A DNA stretch of 64,000 nt from JALZEG01 sp035942255 (GTDB taxonomy: Bacteria > Actinomycetota > CADDZG01 > WHSQ01): assembly GCA_035942255.1 (NCBI GenBank), contig DASZDG010000015.1:1-64000 (forward strand). The letters run 5' to 3'. Positions 40,581 through 49,489 of this stretch are shown one piece after another. Numbering within the stretch: the first letter of the stretch is position 1; every line of letters starts with the position of its first letter. The translations under genes and the position numbers were made by a program. The notes under the pieces are model-generated. The model was given only the letters and a program-made list of their open reading frames with translations, had not been told where the DNA came from and searched no databases.

Positions 40581-41153
40581 CTACTCGCTCACCATCTCCA
40601 CGAACATCGAGTGGACCCTATTGTCGCCGGTCATCTCGGGGTGGAACGACGACGCGAGCATCCGCCCCTCCCGGACGAGCACCGGACGACCGTCGAGCGA
40701 CGCGAGCACCTCGACGCCGTCGCCCGCGCGCTCGACCAGGGGGGCCCGGATGAACACCGCGCGGAAGGGCTCGTCGAGACCCGCCACGTCGAGGTCCGCC
40801 TCGAACGAGTCCACCTGCCGGCCGTACGCGTTGCGCCGCACGGTGACGTCCATGACGCCGAGGCGGTGCGGCGCGTCCTGGGGGCCCTCGACCGCGTTCG
40901 CCATGAGGATCAGCCCCGCGCACGTGCCGTACAACGGCATCCCGCCGTTCACTCGTTCACGCAACGGCTCGAGGAGCTCGAAGCGGTCGAGGAGCTTGCC
41001 GATCGTCGTGGACTCCCCGCCCGGGAGCACCAGCCCGTCGACCTCCGCGACCTCCTCGGGGCGGCGTACGACGACGGCCGCCGCGCCGGCATCCTCGAGC
41101 GCGCGTGCGTGCTCGCGGAAGTCGCCCTGGAGGCCGAGGACGCCGATCTTCAC
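40581..41153 (-). CDS. pdxT: Pyridoxal 5'-phosphate synthase glutaminase subunit PdxT
   Basis: Releases ammonia from glutamine and passes it to PdxS for vitamin B6 synthesis. It has 190 residues: IGVLGLQGDFREH, VLPGGESTTIGKLL, the nucleophile cysteine in PLYGTCAGLILMA, and the His/Glu pair in ASSFHPEMTGD. It lies between pdxS and yebC, with 7 bases to pdxS and none to yebC. Confidence 0.97.
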   Translation of the reverse strand: MKIGVLGLQGDFREHARALEDAGAAAVVVRRPEEVAEVDGLVLPGGESTTIGKLLDRFELLEPLRERVNGGMPLYGTCAGLILMANAVEGPQDAPHRLGVMDVTVRRNAYGRQVDSFEADLDVAGLDEPFRAVFIRAPLVERAGDGVEVLASLDGRPVLVREGRMLASSFHPEMTGDNRVHSMFVEMVSE

Positions 41154-41160
41154 GTCGCTC

Positions 41161-42054
41161 CTACCAGCCCCGCTGCGCGAGCCGCTGGCCCTCGGGGATG
41201 TCGGGGATGTTGATGCCGACCATCGCCTCGCCGAGGCCGTGGGAGACCTTCGCGACGATCCCGGGGTCCTGGAAGTACGTCGTGGCCTCGACGATCGCGC
41301 GGGCGCGCGTCGCGGGGTCGCCGGACTTGAAGATCCCGGAGCCGACGAACACGCCGTCCGCGCCGAGCTGCATCATCAGCGCCGCATCGGCCGGCGTTGC
41401 GATGCCCCCGGCGGTGAACAGCACGACGGGGAGCTTGCCGGTCTCGGCGACCTCCCGGACGAGGTCGAACGGCGCGCGCAGCTCCTTCGCCTCGGACATC
41501 AGCTCCTCGCTTCCGAGCGACGCGAGCCGGCGGATCGAGCCCGTGATCGAACGCATGTGGCGGACGGCCTCGACGACGTTGCCGGTCCCCGCCTCGCCCT
41601 TCGAACGGATCATCGCCGCGCCCTCGCCGATGCGCCGCAGGGCCTCGCCGAGGTTCGTCGCGCCGCACACGAAGGGCAGGTCGAAGTCCCATTTGTTGAC
41701 GTGGTTCGCCTCGTCGGCCGGAGTCAGCACCTCGGACTCGTCGACGTAGTCGACGCCGATCGACTGGAGCACCTGGGCCTCGACGAAGTGGCCGATGCGG
41801 CACTTCGCCATGACCGGGATCGAGACGGTCTCCATGATCTCGGCGACCTTCTCCGGGTCGGCCATGCGAACGACGCCGCCCTCGGCACGGATGTCGGCGG
41901 GGACGCGCTCGAGAGCCATCACCGCGACGGCCCCGGCCTCCTCGGCGATCTTCGCCTGTTCGGCGGTCGTGACGTCCATGATCACGCCGCCCTTAAGCAT
42001 CTCGGCGAGGCCACGCTTGACGCGCTGGCCGCCGGTCTCCCGGATCTCCGACAT
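41161..42054 (-). CDS. pdxS: Pyridoxal 5'-phosphate synthase lyase subunit PdxS
   Basis: Forms pyridoxal phosphate from a pentulose phosphate, a triose phosphate and ammonia. It has 297 residues from the ATG at 42054, which has AAGGA seven bases upstream; an in-frame ATG 63 bases further out is not supported. GGVIMDVTTAEQAKIAEEAG, MAKCRIGHFVEAQ, YVDESEVLTPADE, FVCGATNLGEALRRI and IRSKGEAGTGNV hold the conserved Asp and Lys residues. It opens the pdxS-pdxT-yebC run. The 186-base gap to the divergent exported-protein gene holds no other gene. Confidence 0.97.
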   Translation of the reverse strand: MSEIRETGGQRVKRGLAEMLKGGVIMDVTTAEQAKIAEEAGAVAVMALERVPADIRAEGGVVRMADPEKVAEIMETVSIPVMAKCRIGHFVEAQVLQSIGVDYVDESEVLTPADEANHVNKWDFDLPFVCGATNLGEALRRIGEGAAMIRSKGEAGTGNVVEAVRHMRSITGSIRRLASLGSEELMSEAKELRAPFDLVREVAETGKLPVVLFTAGGIATPADAALMMQLGADGVFVGSGIFKSGDPATRARAIVEATTYFQDPGIVAKVSHGLGEAMVGINIPDIPEGQRLAQRGW

Positions 42055-42240
42055 CGGGGTTCCTTTCTTGCGACGAGGAATCGACCTCAGGATAAAGCGG
42101 GTGCCGGCGGATGGCACGCGGACTAGTTACTTCGACTACGCCGAAGATGGCACGTCTGGGCTATTAACTGCTACGCAAGCCCCGCAGTACCGTCCGTCTG
42201 CGCGCGCAACTCGATCAACCGGACGAAAGTGGAGAAACGC

Positions 42241-42870
42241 ATGAGACATTCTCGCACTGCCGCGCGCGTCGCGGCAGCGGCCATGGTGTTGGCATCACTA
42301 TCCCCGACGACAGCCCTCGCGGAGGAGGAGCCCGACCTGCCGGCAACGGACCCGGCCGTCGGAGTCGCGATGGAGAGCAACGAGCAGACCTTCTGGACCG
42401 CGTTCGACCTCGTCTTCGGAACCTCGCTCCCGCAGCTGATCGCCCTCGACCCGGAGTTCCCGGTGGGCGTGCCCGAGGGAACGAATTGGGAGGTGATGAC
42501 GATCTCGCCGGCGGTCGGCACGGGGGTAGCGACCAACGCGGCGTGGTACTGCGAGCTCAAGTCCAACAATCCCCACTACTCGAGGACCTACCGTGAGGTA
42601 CACGCTCGCGGGACGCAGCAGTGCTCGGCACCGGTGCAGCGGCTCTACATCTCGGGCAGCCTGCGGATGCATCACTGGTACGGAACCGACGAGTGGTACA
42701 GGAACCATCCCAAGGCGGGACCGACGTGGAACAACTACGTGGTCGTCCCCGGCGCGTGCGCGGGGAAGCACAACTACACCCTGGTGAACTACCACAAGGT
42801 CACGTGGGGACCCGGCTACGAGCCCTCCGAGAACATGACGGCGAACGAGAACATCGTGGACTGTCCGTAA
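42241..42870 (+). CDS. Exported protein with four cysteines, family uncertain
   Basis: A 209-residue protein. The N-terminus is a Sec signal peptide (RHSRTAARVAAAAMVLASLS ... TALA). The mature part has four cysteines (in WYCELKSNNPHYS, TQQCSAPVQ, PGACAGKHNY and VDCP), probably two disulfides. The C-x-PH-x-S and CxxPV patterns resemble a family of small secreted actinobacterial proteins of unknown role. ATG at 42241 is chosen for GGAG at proper spacing, over the GTG 12 bases upstream. It is followed by a lipoprotein gene four bases after its stop. Confidence 0.7.
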   Translation: MRHSRTAARVAAAAMVLASLSPTTALAEEEPDLPATDPAVGVAMESNEQTFWTAFDLVFGTSLPQLIALDPEFPVGVPEGTNWEVMTISPAVGTGVATNAAWYCELKSNNPHYSRTYREVHARGTQQCSAPVQRLYISGSLRMHHWYGTDEWYRNHPKAGPTWNNYVVVPGACAGKHNYTLVNYHKVTWGPGYEPSENMTANENIVDCP

Positions 42871-42874
42871 GACG

Positions 42875-43552
42875 ATGAAGGTCGGAGCGGCGATCCTGAT
42901 CGCTGCCCTCATCGCCGGAGCGTGCAGCGACCCGAGCAGCTCCCGAACGACGAGCACTCCGCCCGTCGAAAGCGAGGCCGGCGGATCCGCCCAGGGAAAG
43001 GACCCGCTCGCCTCGGAGGTGAGAACCGGACCGCAGGAGGGGCGACCAATCGTCGCCCCTCCTCGCGGGATCCCTACGGCGACGTTCCAAAGCCTCTCCG
43101 GGCGCCGGACCGCTCCCTTGCTGTTCGCGCAATGGTGGCGTCGCGGCAAGGTCTTCGAGAAGAAGCCCGGACCGGACGTACGCTGGGTGTCCGGAGGCTC
43201 CCTGAGCGACGGCCGTGTGGAGGTGTCGCTACACGACGTCCGCCTTCCGAACCGGGCCGAGTTCTACGTCTTCGAGGATCCCGGTCCGGCCGGTCGTCCC
43301 CGTAAGAGGCTCAAGACCGTGACGTGCGACATGTACGACCCGACGCGCATCACGGGTTGCCGCTACAACCCCTCCGCGTTCGACGTCGAACCGCACCCAT
43401 CCGTCTCGTTCAAGGCGTCGATCGGCGAGGTATCCGGTCGGGTGGGGATCGTGTTCTTCGCCGCTTGGAGAGTCACGAGGCGGCTCCAGAGACGTCAGGG
43501 CGTTCCCCTCAACGAGTTCGCCGCGTCGTGGTTCTTCCGGGCCGGAGCTTGA
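42875..43552 (+). CDS. Predicted lipoprotein of unknown function
   Basis: A 225-residue protein with a short lipoprotein signal (AAILIAALIAGAC) and a Ser/Thr-rich linker. The mature domain (about 65-225) has ADP-like Trp and Gly-rich strands (LLFAQWWRRGKVFEKKPG, VSLHDVRLPNRAEFYVFEDP) and two cysteines. No family is recognised. It follows the exported four-cysteine protein by four bases, so the two are likely co-expressed envelope proteins. Confidence 0.6.
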   Translation: MKVGAAILIAALIAGACSDPSSSRTTSTPPVESEAGGSAQGKDPLASEVRTGPQEGRPIVAPPRGIPTATFQSLSGRRTAPLLFAQWWRRGKVFEKKPGPDVRWVSGGSLSDGRVEVSLHDVRLPNRAEFYVFEDPGPAGRPRKRLKTVTCDMYDPTRITGCRYNPSAFDVEPHPSVSFKASIGEVSGRVGIVFFAAWRVTRRLQRRQGVPLNEFAASWFFRAGA

Positions 43553-43568
43553 TCCCTCAGTTGCGTCG

Positions 43569-44021
43569 TTAGCTCTCGACCCACGGCCGATACGCGCTCG
43601 CGTCGTCTAGCTGCACGAGCTCGACGTCCTCGACCGGAAAACCATCGCCATCCAGGAAAAGTGTGCGCCCTCCCATGGGTACGACCCCGCTCCACCCTTG
43701 CTCGGTCGCGTGGACGTACATCGTGCTGCGCACGCCGTCCAGCACGATCTCGCACGTCCTCCAGGGTGAGGACGGATCGTTGCGAAGTTCATCGATGTGG
43801 CGGATCAACCGGGCTCCCCGCCGCGTGTCGATCGACACGGTCACCTCGAGCGTGCCGCCCTCGGGACGCTCGTGCACGAGTGTTAGCTCCACCACCCCGA
43901 CACCCGGGTCGATGCCTCCACCTCCGCGACGGCGCGCCCCTATCCAGTCGGGTGAAAGCCCCACGAGGGGGAAGGGAGGCTGCTCGAACGCTCGTGCAAC
44001 GACGCCTCCGTGGGAGTCCAC
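43569..44021 (-). CDS. Hypothetical protein, 150 residues
   Basis: A soluble beta-rich protein with no recognised family: VGVVELTLVHERPEGGTLEV, STMYVHATEQGWSGVV and TLFLDGDGFPVEDVELVQ suggest a small antiparallel domain. There is no signal peptide. It lies 22 bases downstream of the M48-like gene on the same strand and could be the last gene of the menE-lipoprotein-M48-like group. It is convergent with the lipoprotein gene that ends 16 bases away. Confidence 0.55.
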   Translation of the reverse strand: MDSHGGVVARAFEQPPFPLVGLSPDWIGARRRGGGGIDPGVGVVELTLVHERPEGGTLEVTVSIDTRRGARLIRHIDELRNDPSSPWRTCEIVLDGVRSTMYVHATEQGWSGVVPMGGRTLFLDGDGFPVEDVELVQLDDASAYRPWVES

Positions 44022-44043
44022 GATCGAAAGGGTAGTCGGGCGA

Positions 44044-44769
44044 CTAGAGATCGAGCAGGGCCGCGGCCCTCTCGGCGGGTGGCACGTGCGCGCCTACGTC
44101 CGCTACGAACCAGAACGCGGCCCCCTTGCCGCGGCGCGGCACCGCCTTCGTGACCGCGCTTGCGAGCGCCGGCGGGTAGCGGGTGATCGCGGCCGCCCTG
44201 ATGTCGTCGGCGGCTCCGACCGGCACCCCGAAGGCCGGCGACACGTACGAGAGCGCGAGCATCGTCCGAGCGAGCGGCGTCGCCGTCTCCGCCAGCCTGA
44301 CATAGCAGTGCGCGACGACGGCTTCGAGCTCGGTGCGCGTGTAGGTCTCGACGAGCCCGCGCGTGACCGCGAGCGCGGGCCGCTTCGTGAAGCACACCAG
44401 CGCGTTCGGCTCGTCGTCGTCGATGATCCACAGCTCCGGAGCCGGGATCTTCGTCTGCTCGGCGAGCCCCGCCACCATGTTCTCGAGACGGGGGGACGTG
44501 CCCGGCCTGACACGTGCCGCGCGCTCGCGCCGCAGCATCCCGCGTCCCGCGTTCGAGACCGTCCACACGATGGCACCGGTGAACAGCGCGAGGAAGGCGG
44601 CGGCGCCGATCCATTCGAGGACGAGCCACGATGGGAACGCCCCGGCGACGCCGATCGCGGCGGCGATCGCGAGGCGCGAGCGGGCGCGCTCGGCGGTTGC
44701 AGGACCGGCCGGCGCGCCGGGCGAGTCGTCCCAGCTCGGGAGCTCGGGGGCCGCGGTGACGGTGCTCAA
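44044..44769 (-). CDS. M48 peptidase-like membrane protein with lost HExxH motif
   Basis: A 241-residue protein with two hydrophobic helices (about 33-52 and 55-72) and then a region laid out like the M48/HtpX peptidases: PELWIIDDDEPNALVCFTKR and LAVTRGLVETYTRTELEAVVAH match the stretch before the zinc site. Where HExxH should be, the protein has H154-C155-Y-V-R158, so the catalytic Glu and second His are missing and it should not be an active metalloprotease. The TTG start overlaps the upstream lipoprotein stop (TTGA). Confidence 0.65.
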   Translation of the reverse strand: MSTVTAAPELPSWDDSPGAPAGPATAERARSRLAIAAAIGVAGAFPSWLVLEWIGAAAFLALFTGAIVWTVSNAGRGMLRRERAARVRPGTSPRLENMVAGLAEQTKIPAPELWIIDDDEPNALVCFTKRPALAVTRGLVETYTRTELEAVVAHCYVRLAETATPLARTMLALSYVSPAFGVPVGAADDIRAAAITRYPPALASAVTKAVPRRGKGAAFWFVADVGAHVPPAERAAALLDL

Positions 44770-45677
44770 TACCCCGGGCCGTACTGGATCAGGGTGTTGA
44801 ACGTGCTCGTGTACTCGCCGAAGCCGCTGGCGACCGCGATCTTGCCGTCGGTCTTGATGAGGCTCTTCGTCTTCCAGTCGAGCCACAGCGTCGTCTGCGC
44901 GCGGCCCGAGAAGTCACCCTTGAAGTTCGTGACGCTCGAGATCCGGTAGACCTTCGTCGGCTTGTCGTCGATCTCGAAGTCCTCGACTGCGACGACCCTC
45001 ATCTTGTAGTCGCCCGACGTCCGCGCCTTCCACGTCCCGCTCCATCTCTGCCCGGCCTTCAACGGGAACTGGAAGGCCTCGACCGCGGGCTGCGGCTCGT
45101 ACGTCTGCGAGAAGTCGAAGCTCCCGTAGGAGAAGTCAATCACTACCTTCGTTATGTACGCGCCCTCCGGCGTGTACCGCGTAGTCGTCGTCAGCGTCTG
45201 GCCGTCGGAGGAGACCGTCCTCGTAACGACGGTCGCGGTGTCGGCGGTGTTGTCGGCGTAGCTCACGTTCACCGTCTGCGTCTCGGGAAGCTGCCGCTTG
45301 TCGCACGACGGGCCCTGGCAGAACTCCTCGAAGCCGTCCTGGGCGTAGGTGTACTCGCCCGCCGCGGGGTACGCCCGCGAGGTGTCGCTTCCGCCCCCGC
45401 CGGAGCCGGAATCCCCGCCGCCCGCGGAGCCGCCGTCACCACCGCCGGAGTCGCCCGAGCCTCCGCCGCCGTTCGACGGTTTGCCGGAGCCGCCGTTCCC
45501 TTTCTTACCGGCTCCATTCTTGCCGCCCCCGCCGGGCCCGTCGGTGGCCTCGTCGCCCGGCTCCGCGGACGCGGCGGCCTCGCCGGGCTCGGTCCCCTGC
45601 GGGTCCGAGCACGCGCCGAGGAGGAAGACGAGCGCGGCCGTCGCCGCCAGATACCTGGTGATGCGCATGGCTCTCAT
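44766..45677 (-). CDS. Predicted lipoprotein with Gly/Ser-rich linker
   Basis: A 303-residue protein: a lipoprotein signal (AALVFLLGAC), a long Gly/Ser/Asp-rich linker (about 30-100), then a beta-rich domain (EYTYAQDGFEEF, TTTTRYTPEGAYITKVVIDF, AGQRWSGTWKARTSGDYKMR, TTLWLDWKTKSLIK). The repeated beta hairpins and WDWK-like end recall periplasmic carrier folds, but no family can be named. The ATG at 45677 has AAGGGGG just upstream; an ATG three codons later is possible. It starts 10 bases after menE and overlaps the M48-like gene. Confidence 0.7.
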   Translation of the reverse strand: MRAMRITRYLAATAALVFLLGACSDPQGTEPGEAAASAEPGDEATDGPGGGGKNGAGKKGNGGSGKPSNGGGGSGDSGGGDGGSAGGGDSGSGGGGSDTSRAYPAAGEYTYAQDGFEEFCQGPSCDKRQLPETQTVNVSYADNTADTATVVTRTVSSDGQTLTTTTRYTPEGAYITKVVIDFSYGSFDFSQTYEPQPAVEAFQFPLKAGQRWSGTWKARTSGDYKMRVVAVEDFEIDDKPTKVYRISSVTNFKGDFSGRAQTTLWLDWKTKSLIKTDGKIAVASGFGEYTSTFNTLIQYGPGY

Positions 45678-45687
45678 GACCCCCTTA

Positions 45688-46848
45688 TTACCCCGGCTTC
45701 GATGATAGGGACGCCCGGGCGACCTTGCCCGACGGCAGACGGGGGAGGTCGTCGACGAGCACGAGCTCCTTGGGGGCCTTGTAAGGGGCTGCCGCGGCGC
45801 CCACGTGCGAGCGGAGCTCGGCGAGGGTGGGAGCCGTCCCCGCCGACGGGACGACGTAGGCGACGACCCGCTGTCCCCATTCGTCGTCGGGTAGCCCCGC
45901 GACGGCGACGTCCGCCACCGACGGATGCGAGGCGAGGATCGCTTCCACCTCCTGCGGAGACACCTTCTCGCCACCGGTCACGATGACCTCGTCGGCGCGG
46001 CCGAGCACGCGCAGCCCCTCCCCGTCCCACTCGCCGAGGTCACCGGTGACGAACCACCCGTCCTCGAACGCGGCCGCGGTCGCGACGTCGTCGAAGCGAT
46101 AGCCGTCCATCACGGTCGGGGTGTGCAACCGAATCATTCCGTCAGCGCCGACGCCGACGCGCACGCCCTCCAGTGGAACGCCGTCGTAGACGACGCCGCC
46201 GCACGTCTCGGTCATGCCGTACGTGCGCACGATCCGGGCCCCCGCCGCGCGCGCCCGCTCGAGGAGTTCCGGCCGGACCGCTGCACCGCCGAGCAGGATC
46301 CACCGGAAACGTCGCAGGTCCGCGCCGGTGGCGACTAGCCGGTCGAGCATCGTGGGGACGAGCGAGATCACGTCTCCGTCGACATCGCCCACGGCCTCGG
46401 GGTCGAAGCGCGGGAGGACCACCGGCTCGGCTCCGGCGAGACGGGCGCGCACGAGGATCATCAGCCCGGCAACGTGGTCGAGCGGGAGCGCGCACAGCCA
46501 CCGTTCGCCCGTCAGGCCGAGGCGCTCGTTCGTCAGGCGGGCCGCGGTCTCGAGAGCGGCGTGGCTCAGCAGCACAAGCTTGGGCTCGCCGGTGCTTCCG
46601 GCGGTCGGCACGCACAGCGCGGTCCCCGCAGCCACAGGCACCGCTCGTGGCAGCGCCATCTCGCCCGAGACATCCACCAGCGCGGCCGGCCGTGCCCGGT
46701 CGAGCAGCGCCCGAAGCGCGGGCGGGGGCAGGTCCGGGCGCACCGGCAGGATGGCGGCCCCCTCGTCCCACAGGCGCTGGAACGCGGCGACCACGTCCTG
46801 CCCGGGGGGCCACTGCAGCGCGTAGAGGTTCCGCTCGCCCGTATCCAT
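45688..46848 (-). CDS. menE: 2-succinylbenzoate-CoA ligase
   Basis: AMP-forming ligase activating o-succinylbenzoate in menaquinone synthesis. It has 386 residues, short for the ANL family but usual for actinobacterial MenE. Motifs include PTAGSTGEPKLVLLSH (AMP-binding), RTYGMTETCGGVVYDG, GWFVTGDLGEW and the C-terminal lysine region PRLPSGKVARA. The ATG at 46848 is chosen for AGGTGG; an upstream GTG has no site. It is divergent from menB across a 57-base gap that must hold both promoters. Confidence 0.9.
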   Translation of the reverse strand: MDTGERNLYALQWPPGQDVVAAFQRLWDEGAAILPVRPDLPPPALRALLDRARPAALVDVSGEMALPRAVPVAAGTALCVPTAGSTGEPKLVLLSHAALETAARLTNERLGLTGERWLCALPLDHVAGLMILVRARLAGAEPVVLPRFDPEAVGDVDGDVISLVPTMLDRLVATGADLRRFRWILLGGAAVRPELLERARAAGARIVRTYGMTETCGGVVYDGVPLEGVRVGVGADGMIRLHTPTVMDGYRFDDVATAAAFEDGWFVTGDLGEWDGEGLRVLGRADEVIVTGGEKVSPQEVEAILASHPSVADVAVAGLPDDEWGQRVVAYVVPSAGTAPTLAELRSHVGAAAAPYKAPKELVLVDDLPRLPSGKVARASLSSKPG

Positions 46849-46905
46849 GGCCACCTGCTACGGTACTCGTGATCGTACGACTAATCACTCAGGAGCAATC
46901 ACTTC

Positions 46906-47718
46906 ATGGATTGGGAGCCTTCCGGGACGTACGAGGACATCCTCTACGAGACGTCCGAGGGGATAGCGAAGATCACGATCAACCGGCCGGAGGTGCGCAA
47001 CGCGTTCCGGCCGCAGACGCTCTTCGAGCTGCAGCACGCGTTCAACGTCGCCCGCGACGACCCGTCGATCGGCGTGATCATCTTCACGGGGGCGGGCGAC
47101 AAGGCGTTCTGCTCCGGGGGCGACCAGCGCGTCCGCGGCGACGACGGCTATAAGGACGAGCAGGGGGTCGGGCGTCTGAACGTCCTGGACCTCCAGGTGC
47201 AGATCCGCCGCCTGCCCAAGCCCGTGATCGCGATGGTCGCCGGGTACGCGATCGGCGGAGGGCACGTGCTGCACGTCGTGTGCGACCTGACCGTTGCCGC
47301 CGAGAACGCGCGGTTCGGCCAGACCGGCCCCAAGGTGGGCTCGTTCGACGGCGGGTACGGAGCGGGGCTGCTCGCGCGCATGGTCGGCCACAAGAAGGCG
47401 CGCGAGATCTGGTACCTGTGCGAGCAGTACGACGCGCAGGAGGCGCTGGCGATGGGACTCGTCAACAAGGTCGTGCCGCTGGAGCGCCTCGAGGAGGAGA
47501 CGGTCGCGTGGGCGCGCCGCATCCTGCAGATGAGCCCGCTCGCGCTGCGTCTGCTGAAGGCCTCGTTCAATGCCGACACCGACGGCCTGGCAGGGATACA
47601 GCAGCTCGCCGGCGACGCGACGCTCCTCTACTACATGAGCGAGGAGGCGCAGGAGGGCCGGAACGCATACCTCGAGAAGCGCGCGCCGCACTTCGACAAG
47701 TTCCCCAAACGTCCCTAG
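46906..47718 (+). CDS. menB: 1,4-dihydroxy-2-naphthoyl-CoA synthase
   Basis: Crotonase-family ring-closing enzyme of menaquinone synthesis, 270 residues. Motifs: KITINRPEVRNAFRPQT, AFCSGGDQ, VAGYAIGGGHVLHVVCDLT, and the MenB-specific TGPKVGSFDGGYGAG and LCEQYDAQEALAMGLVNKVV. The C-terminal ARNAYLEKR-like stretch (GRNAYLEKRAPHFDKFP) is also typical. An AGGAG lies 11 bases before the ATG. It opens the plus-strand run menB-menA-menC-menD. Confidence 0.96.
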   Translation: MDWEPSGTYEDILYETSEGIAKITINRPEVRNAFRPQTLFELQHAFNVARDDPSIGVIIFTGAGDKAFCSGGDQRVRGDDGYKDEQGVGRLNVLDLQVQIRRLPKPVIAMVAGYAIGGGHVLHVVCDLTVAAENARFGQTGPKVGSFDGGYGAGLLARMVGHKKAREIWYLCEQYDAQEALAMGLVNKVVPLERLEEETVAWARRILQMSPLALRLLKASFNADTDGLAGIQQLAGDATLLYYMSEEAQEGRNAYLEKRAPHFDKFPKRP

Positions 47719-48572
47719 TGAACGTCTGGGTGGAGGCCGCGCGGCCGCGGACTCTCCCGGCGGCGGTCGTCCCCGTGCTCGTCGGGACCGCGACCGCGGG
47801 GCGCGTGATCGCGTGGCGGGCGGCTGCCGCTCTCGTCGTGTCGCTCGCGCTCCAGGTCGCCGTGAACTACGCCAACGACTACTTCGACGGCGTCCGCGGG
47901 ATCGACACGCCTGACCGCGTCGGGCCCCGGCGCGCGACGGCTGCCGGTCTCGTGCAGCCCTCGCAGATGAACGTCGCGATCGCGGCCTCGCTCGGTGTCG
48001 CCGCGGCGGCCGGGATCGCGCTGACAGTCGCGGTCGGGCCCGAGCTCCTGGTCGTGGGACTCGCGTCTATCGGAGCTGCCCTCGCCTACTCGGGGGGGCC
48101 GCGGCCGTACGCGTCGGCCGGCCTCGGCGAGGCGTTCGTGTTCGTCTTCTTCGGGCTCGTCGCCACCATGGGGTCGGCGTACGTCCAGGTCGAACGCATA
48201 CCCGCGGTCACGGCCGCTCTGTCGGTGCCGGTCGGCCTTCTCGCGACCGCCATCCTCGTCGTGAACAACCTCCGCGACATCGCGACGGATTCCGTCACGG
48301 GGAAGCGCACGCTGGCGGTGCGGCTGGGGCCGGAGGGGACACGCCGGCTCTTCGCCGGGCTGCTCGCGGGGGCCGGGCTCTCGCTCGGTCTCGTCGCCGC
48401 GGCGGACGGGTCGCCGCGGGCGCTGGTGCTGCTGGCGGTGCTCGCGTTCGGAGGGGTTATCGCGCGCGAGGTCTATCGCGCCGAGGGGGCCGCGCTGATC
48501 CGTTGCCTCGTGCAGACGTCGGCGTTGCACCTCGCGTTCGGCGTCGCCGCGAGCGCCGTCCTGTGGAGATGA
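47718..48572 (+). CDS. menA: 1,4-dihydroxy-2-naphthoate polyprenyltransferase
   Basis: Membrane prenyltransferase that attaches the isoprenoid tail to dihydroxynaphthoate. It has 284 residues and about eight helices. The first Asp-rich motif is VNYANDYFDGVRGID and the second VVNNLRDIATDSVTGKRTLA. RPRTLPAAVVPVLVG starts the domain. The GTG start overlaps the menB TAG by one base (TAGTG). Confidence 0.94.
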   Translation: MNVWVEAARPRTLPAAVVPVLVGTATAGRVIAWRAAAALVVSLALQVAVNYANDYFDGVRGIDTPDRVGPRRATAAGLVQPSQMNVAIAASLGVAAAAGIALTVAVGPELLVVGLASIGAALAYSGGPRPYASAGLGEAFVFVFFGLVATMGSAYVQVERIPAVTAALSVPVGLLATAILVVNNLRDIATDSVTGKRTLAVRLGPEGTRRLFAGLLAGAGLSLGLVAAADGSPRALVLLAVLAFGGVIAREVYRAEGAALIRCLVQTSALHLAFGVAASAVLWR

Positions 48573-49489
48573 GGTGCTTCCGCATCCCTCTGCGGGTGCG
48601 GTTCCGCGGGGTCGAGGAGAGGAGCGGCGTGCTGCTGCGCGGCCCCCACGGCTGGGGCGAGTTCTCTCCGTTCCCGGAATACGGCGCGACCGAGAGCGCG
48701 CGGTGGCTCCGGGCCGCGCTCGAGGCGGCGGCCGACGGATGGCCGGCGGCGGTGCGCGACGCGGTGCCGGTCAACGCGATCGTCCCCGCCGTCGCGCCCG
48801 CGACGGCGCACGAGATGACGCGCGCGTCCGGCTGCACGACCGTGAAGGTGAAGGTCGCCGACGGCGACGACGAGGCGCGGGTGGAGGCGGTACGCGACGC
48901 GCTGGGGCCGGAGGGCCGCATCCGCATCGACGTCAACGCAGCGTGGGACGTGGACGAGGCGGCGCGGCGCATCAACGCCCTCGCCCGCTACGGCCTCGAG
49001 TACGTCGAGCAGCCGGTCGCGACGCTCGACGAGATGGCCGCGCTCCGCCGGCTCGTAGACGTGCCGGTCGCAGCGGACGAATCGGTGCGCAAGGCGGAGG
49101 ACCCGCTCCACATCGCGGGGCTCGACGCGGCTGCGGACCTCGTCGTCCTGAAGGTCCAGCCGCTCGGAGGCGTTCGAAGAGCGCTGCGGGTCGCGGAGGC
49201 CGTTGGCCTGCCGGCCGTCGTGTCGTCGGCGGTCGAGACGTCGGTCGGGCTGGCGGCGGGCCTCGCGCTCGCCGCCGCGTTGCCGGAGCTGCCGTATGCG
49301 TGCGGCCTCGGGACCCAGACGCTGCTTGCGGGGGACGTCACCCGCGACCCGCTCGTCCCGGTCGACGGCATGCTCGCCGTGCGCCGTCCGGACGTGGACG
49401 AGGACGCGCTCGCGCCGTTCGAGGTGACGGGGCGCCCCGATGGGGACGCGCTGTTGGAACGGCTGCACGCGGCGGAGGCCGCGCTGTGA
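48569..49489 (+). CDS. menC: o-Succinylbenzoate synthase
   Basis: Enolase-superfamily dehydratase of menaquinone synthesis, 306 residues. The KxK catalytic lysine is in TTVKVKVAD. Metal ligands are in RIDVNAAWDVD, YVEQPV and AADESVRK, and the second lysine is in VVLKVQPLGG. The ATG overlaps the menA stop (ATGA). Confidence 0.93.
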   Translation: MRCFRIPLRVRFRGVEERSGVLLRGPHGWGEFSPFPEYGATESARWLRAALEAAADGWPAAVRDAVPVNAIVPAVAPATAHEMTRASGCTTVKVKVADGDDEARVEAVRDALGPEGRIRIDVNAAWDVDEAARRINALARYGLEYVEQPVATLDEMAALRRLVDVPVAADESVRKAEDPLHIAGLDAAADLVVLKVQPLGGVRRALRVAEAVGLPAVVSSAVETSVGLAAGLALAAALPELPYACGLGTQTLLAGDVTRDPLVPVDGMLAVRRPDVDEDALAPFEVTGRPDGDALLERLHAAEAAL

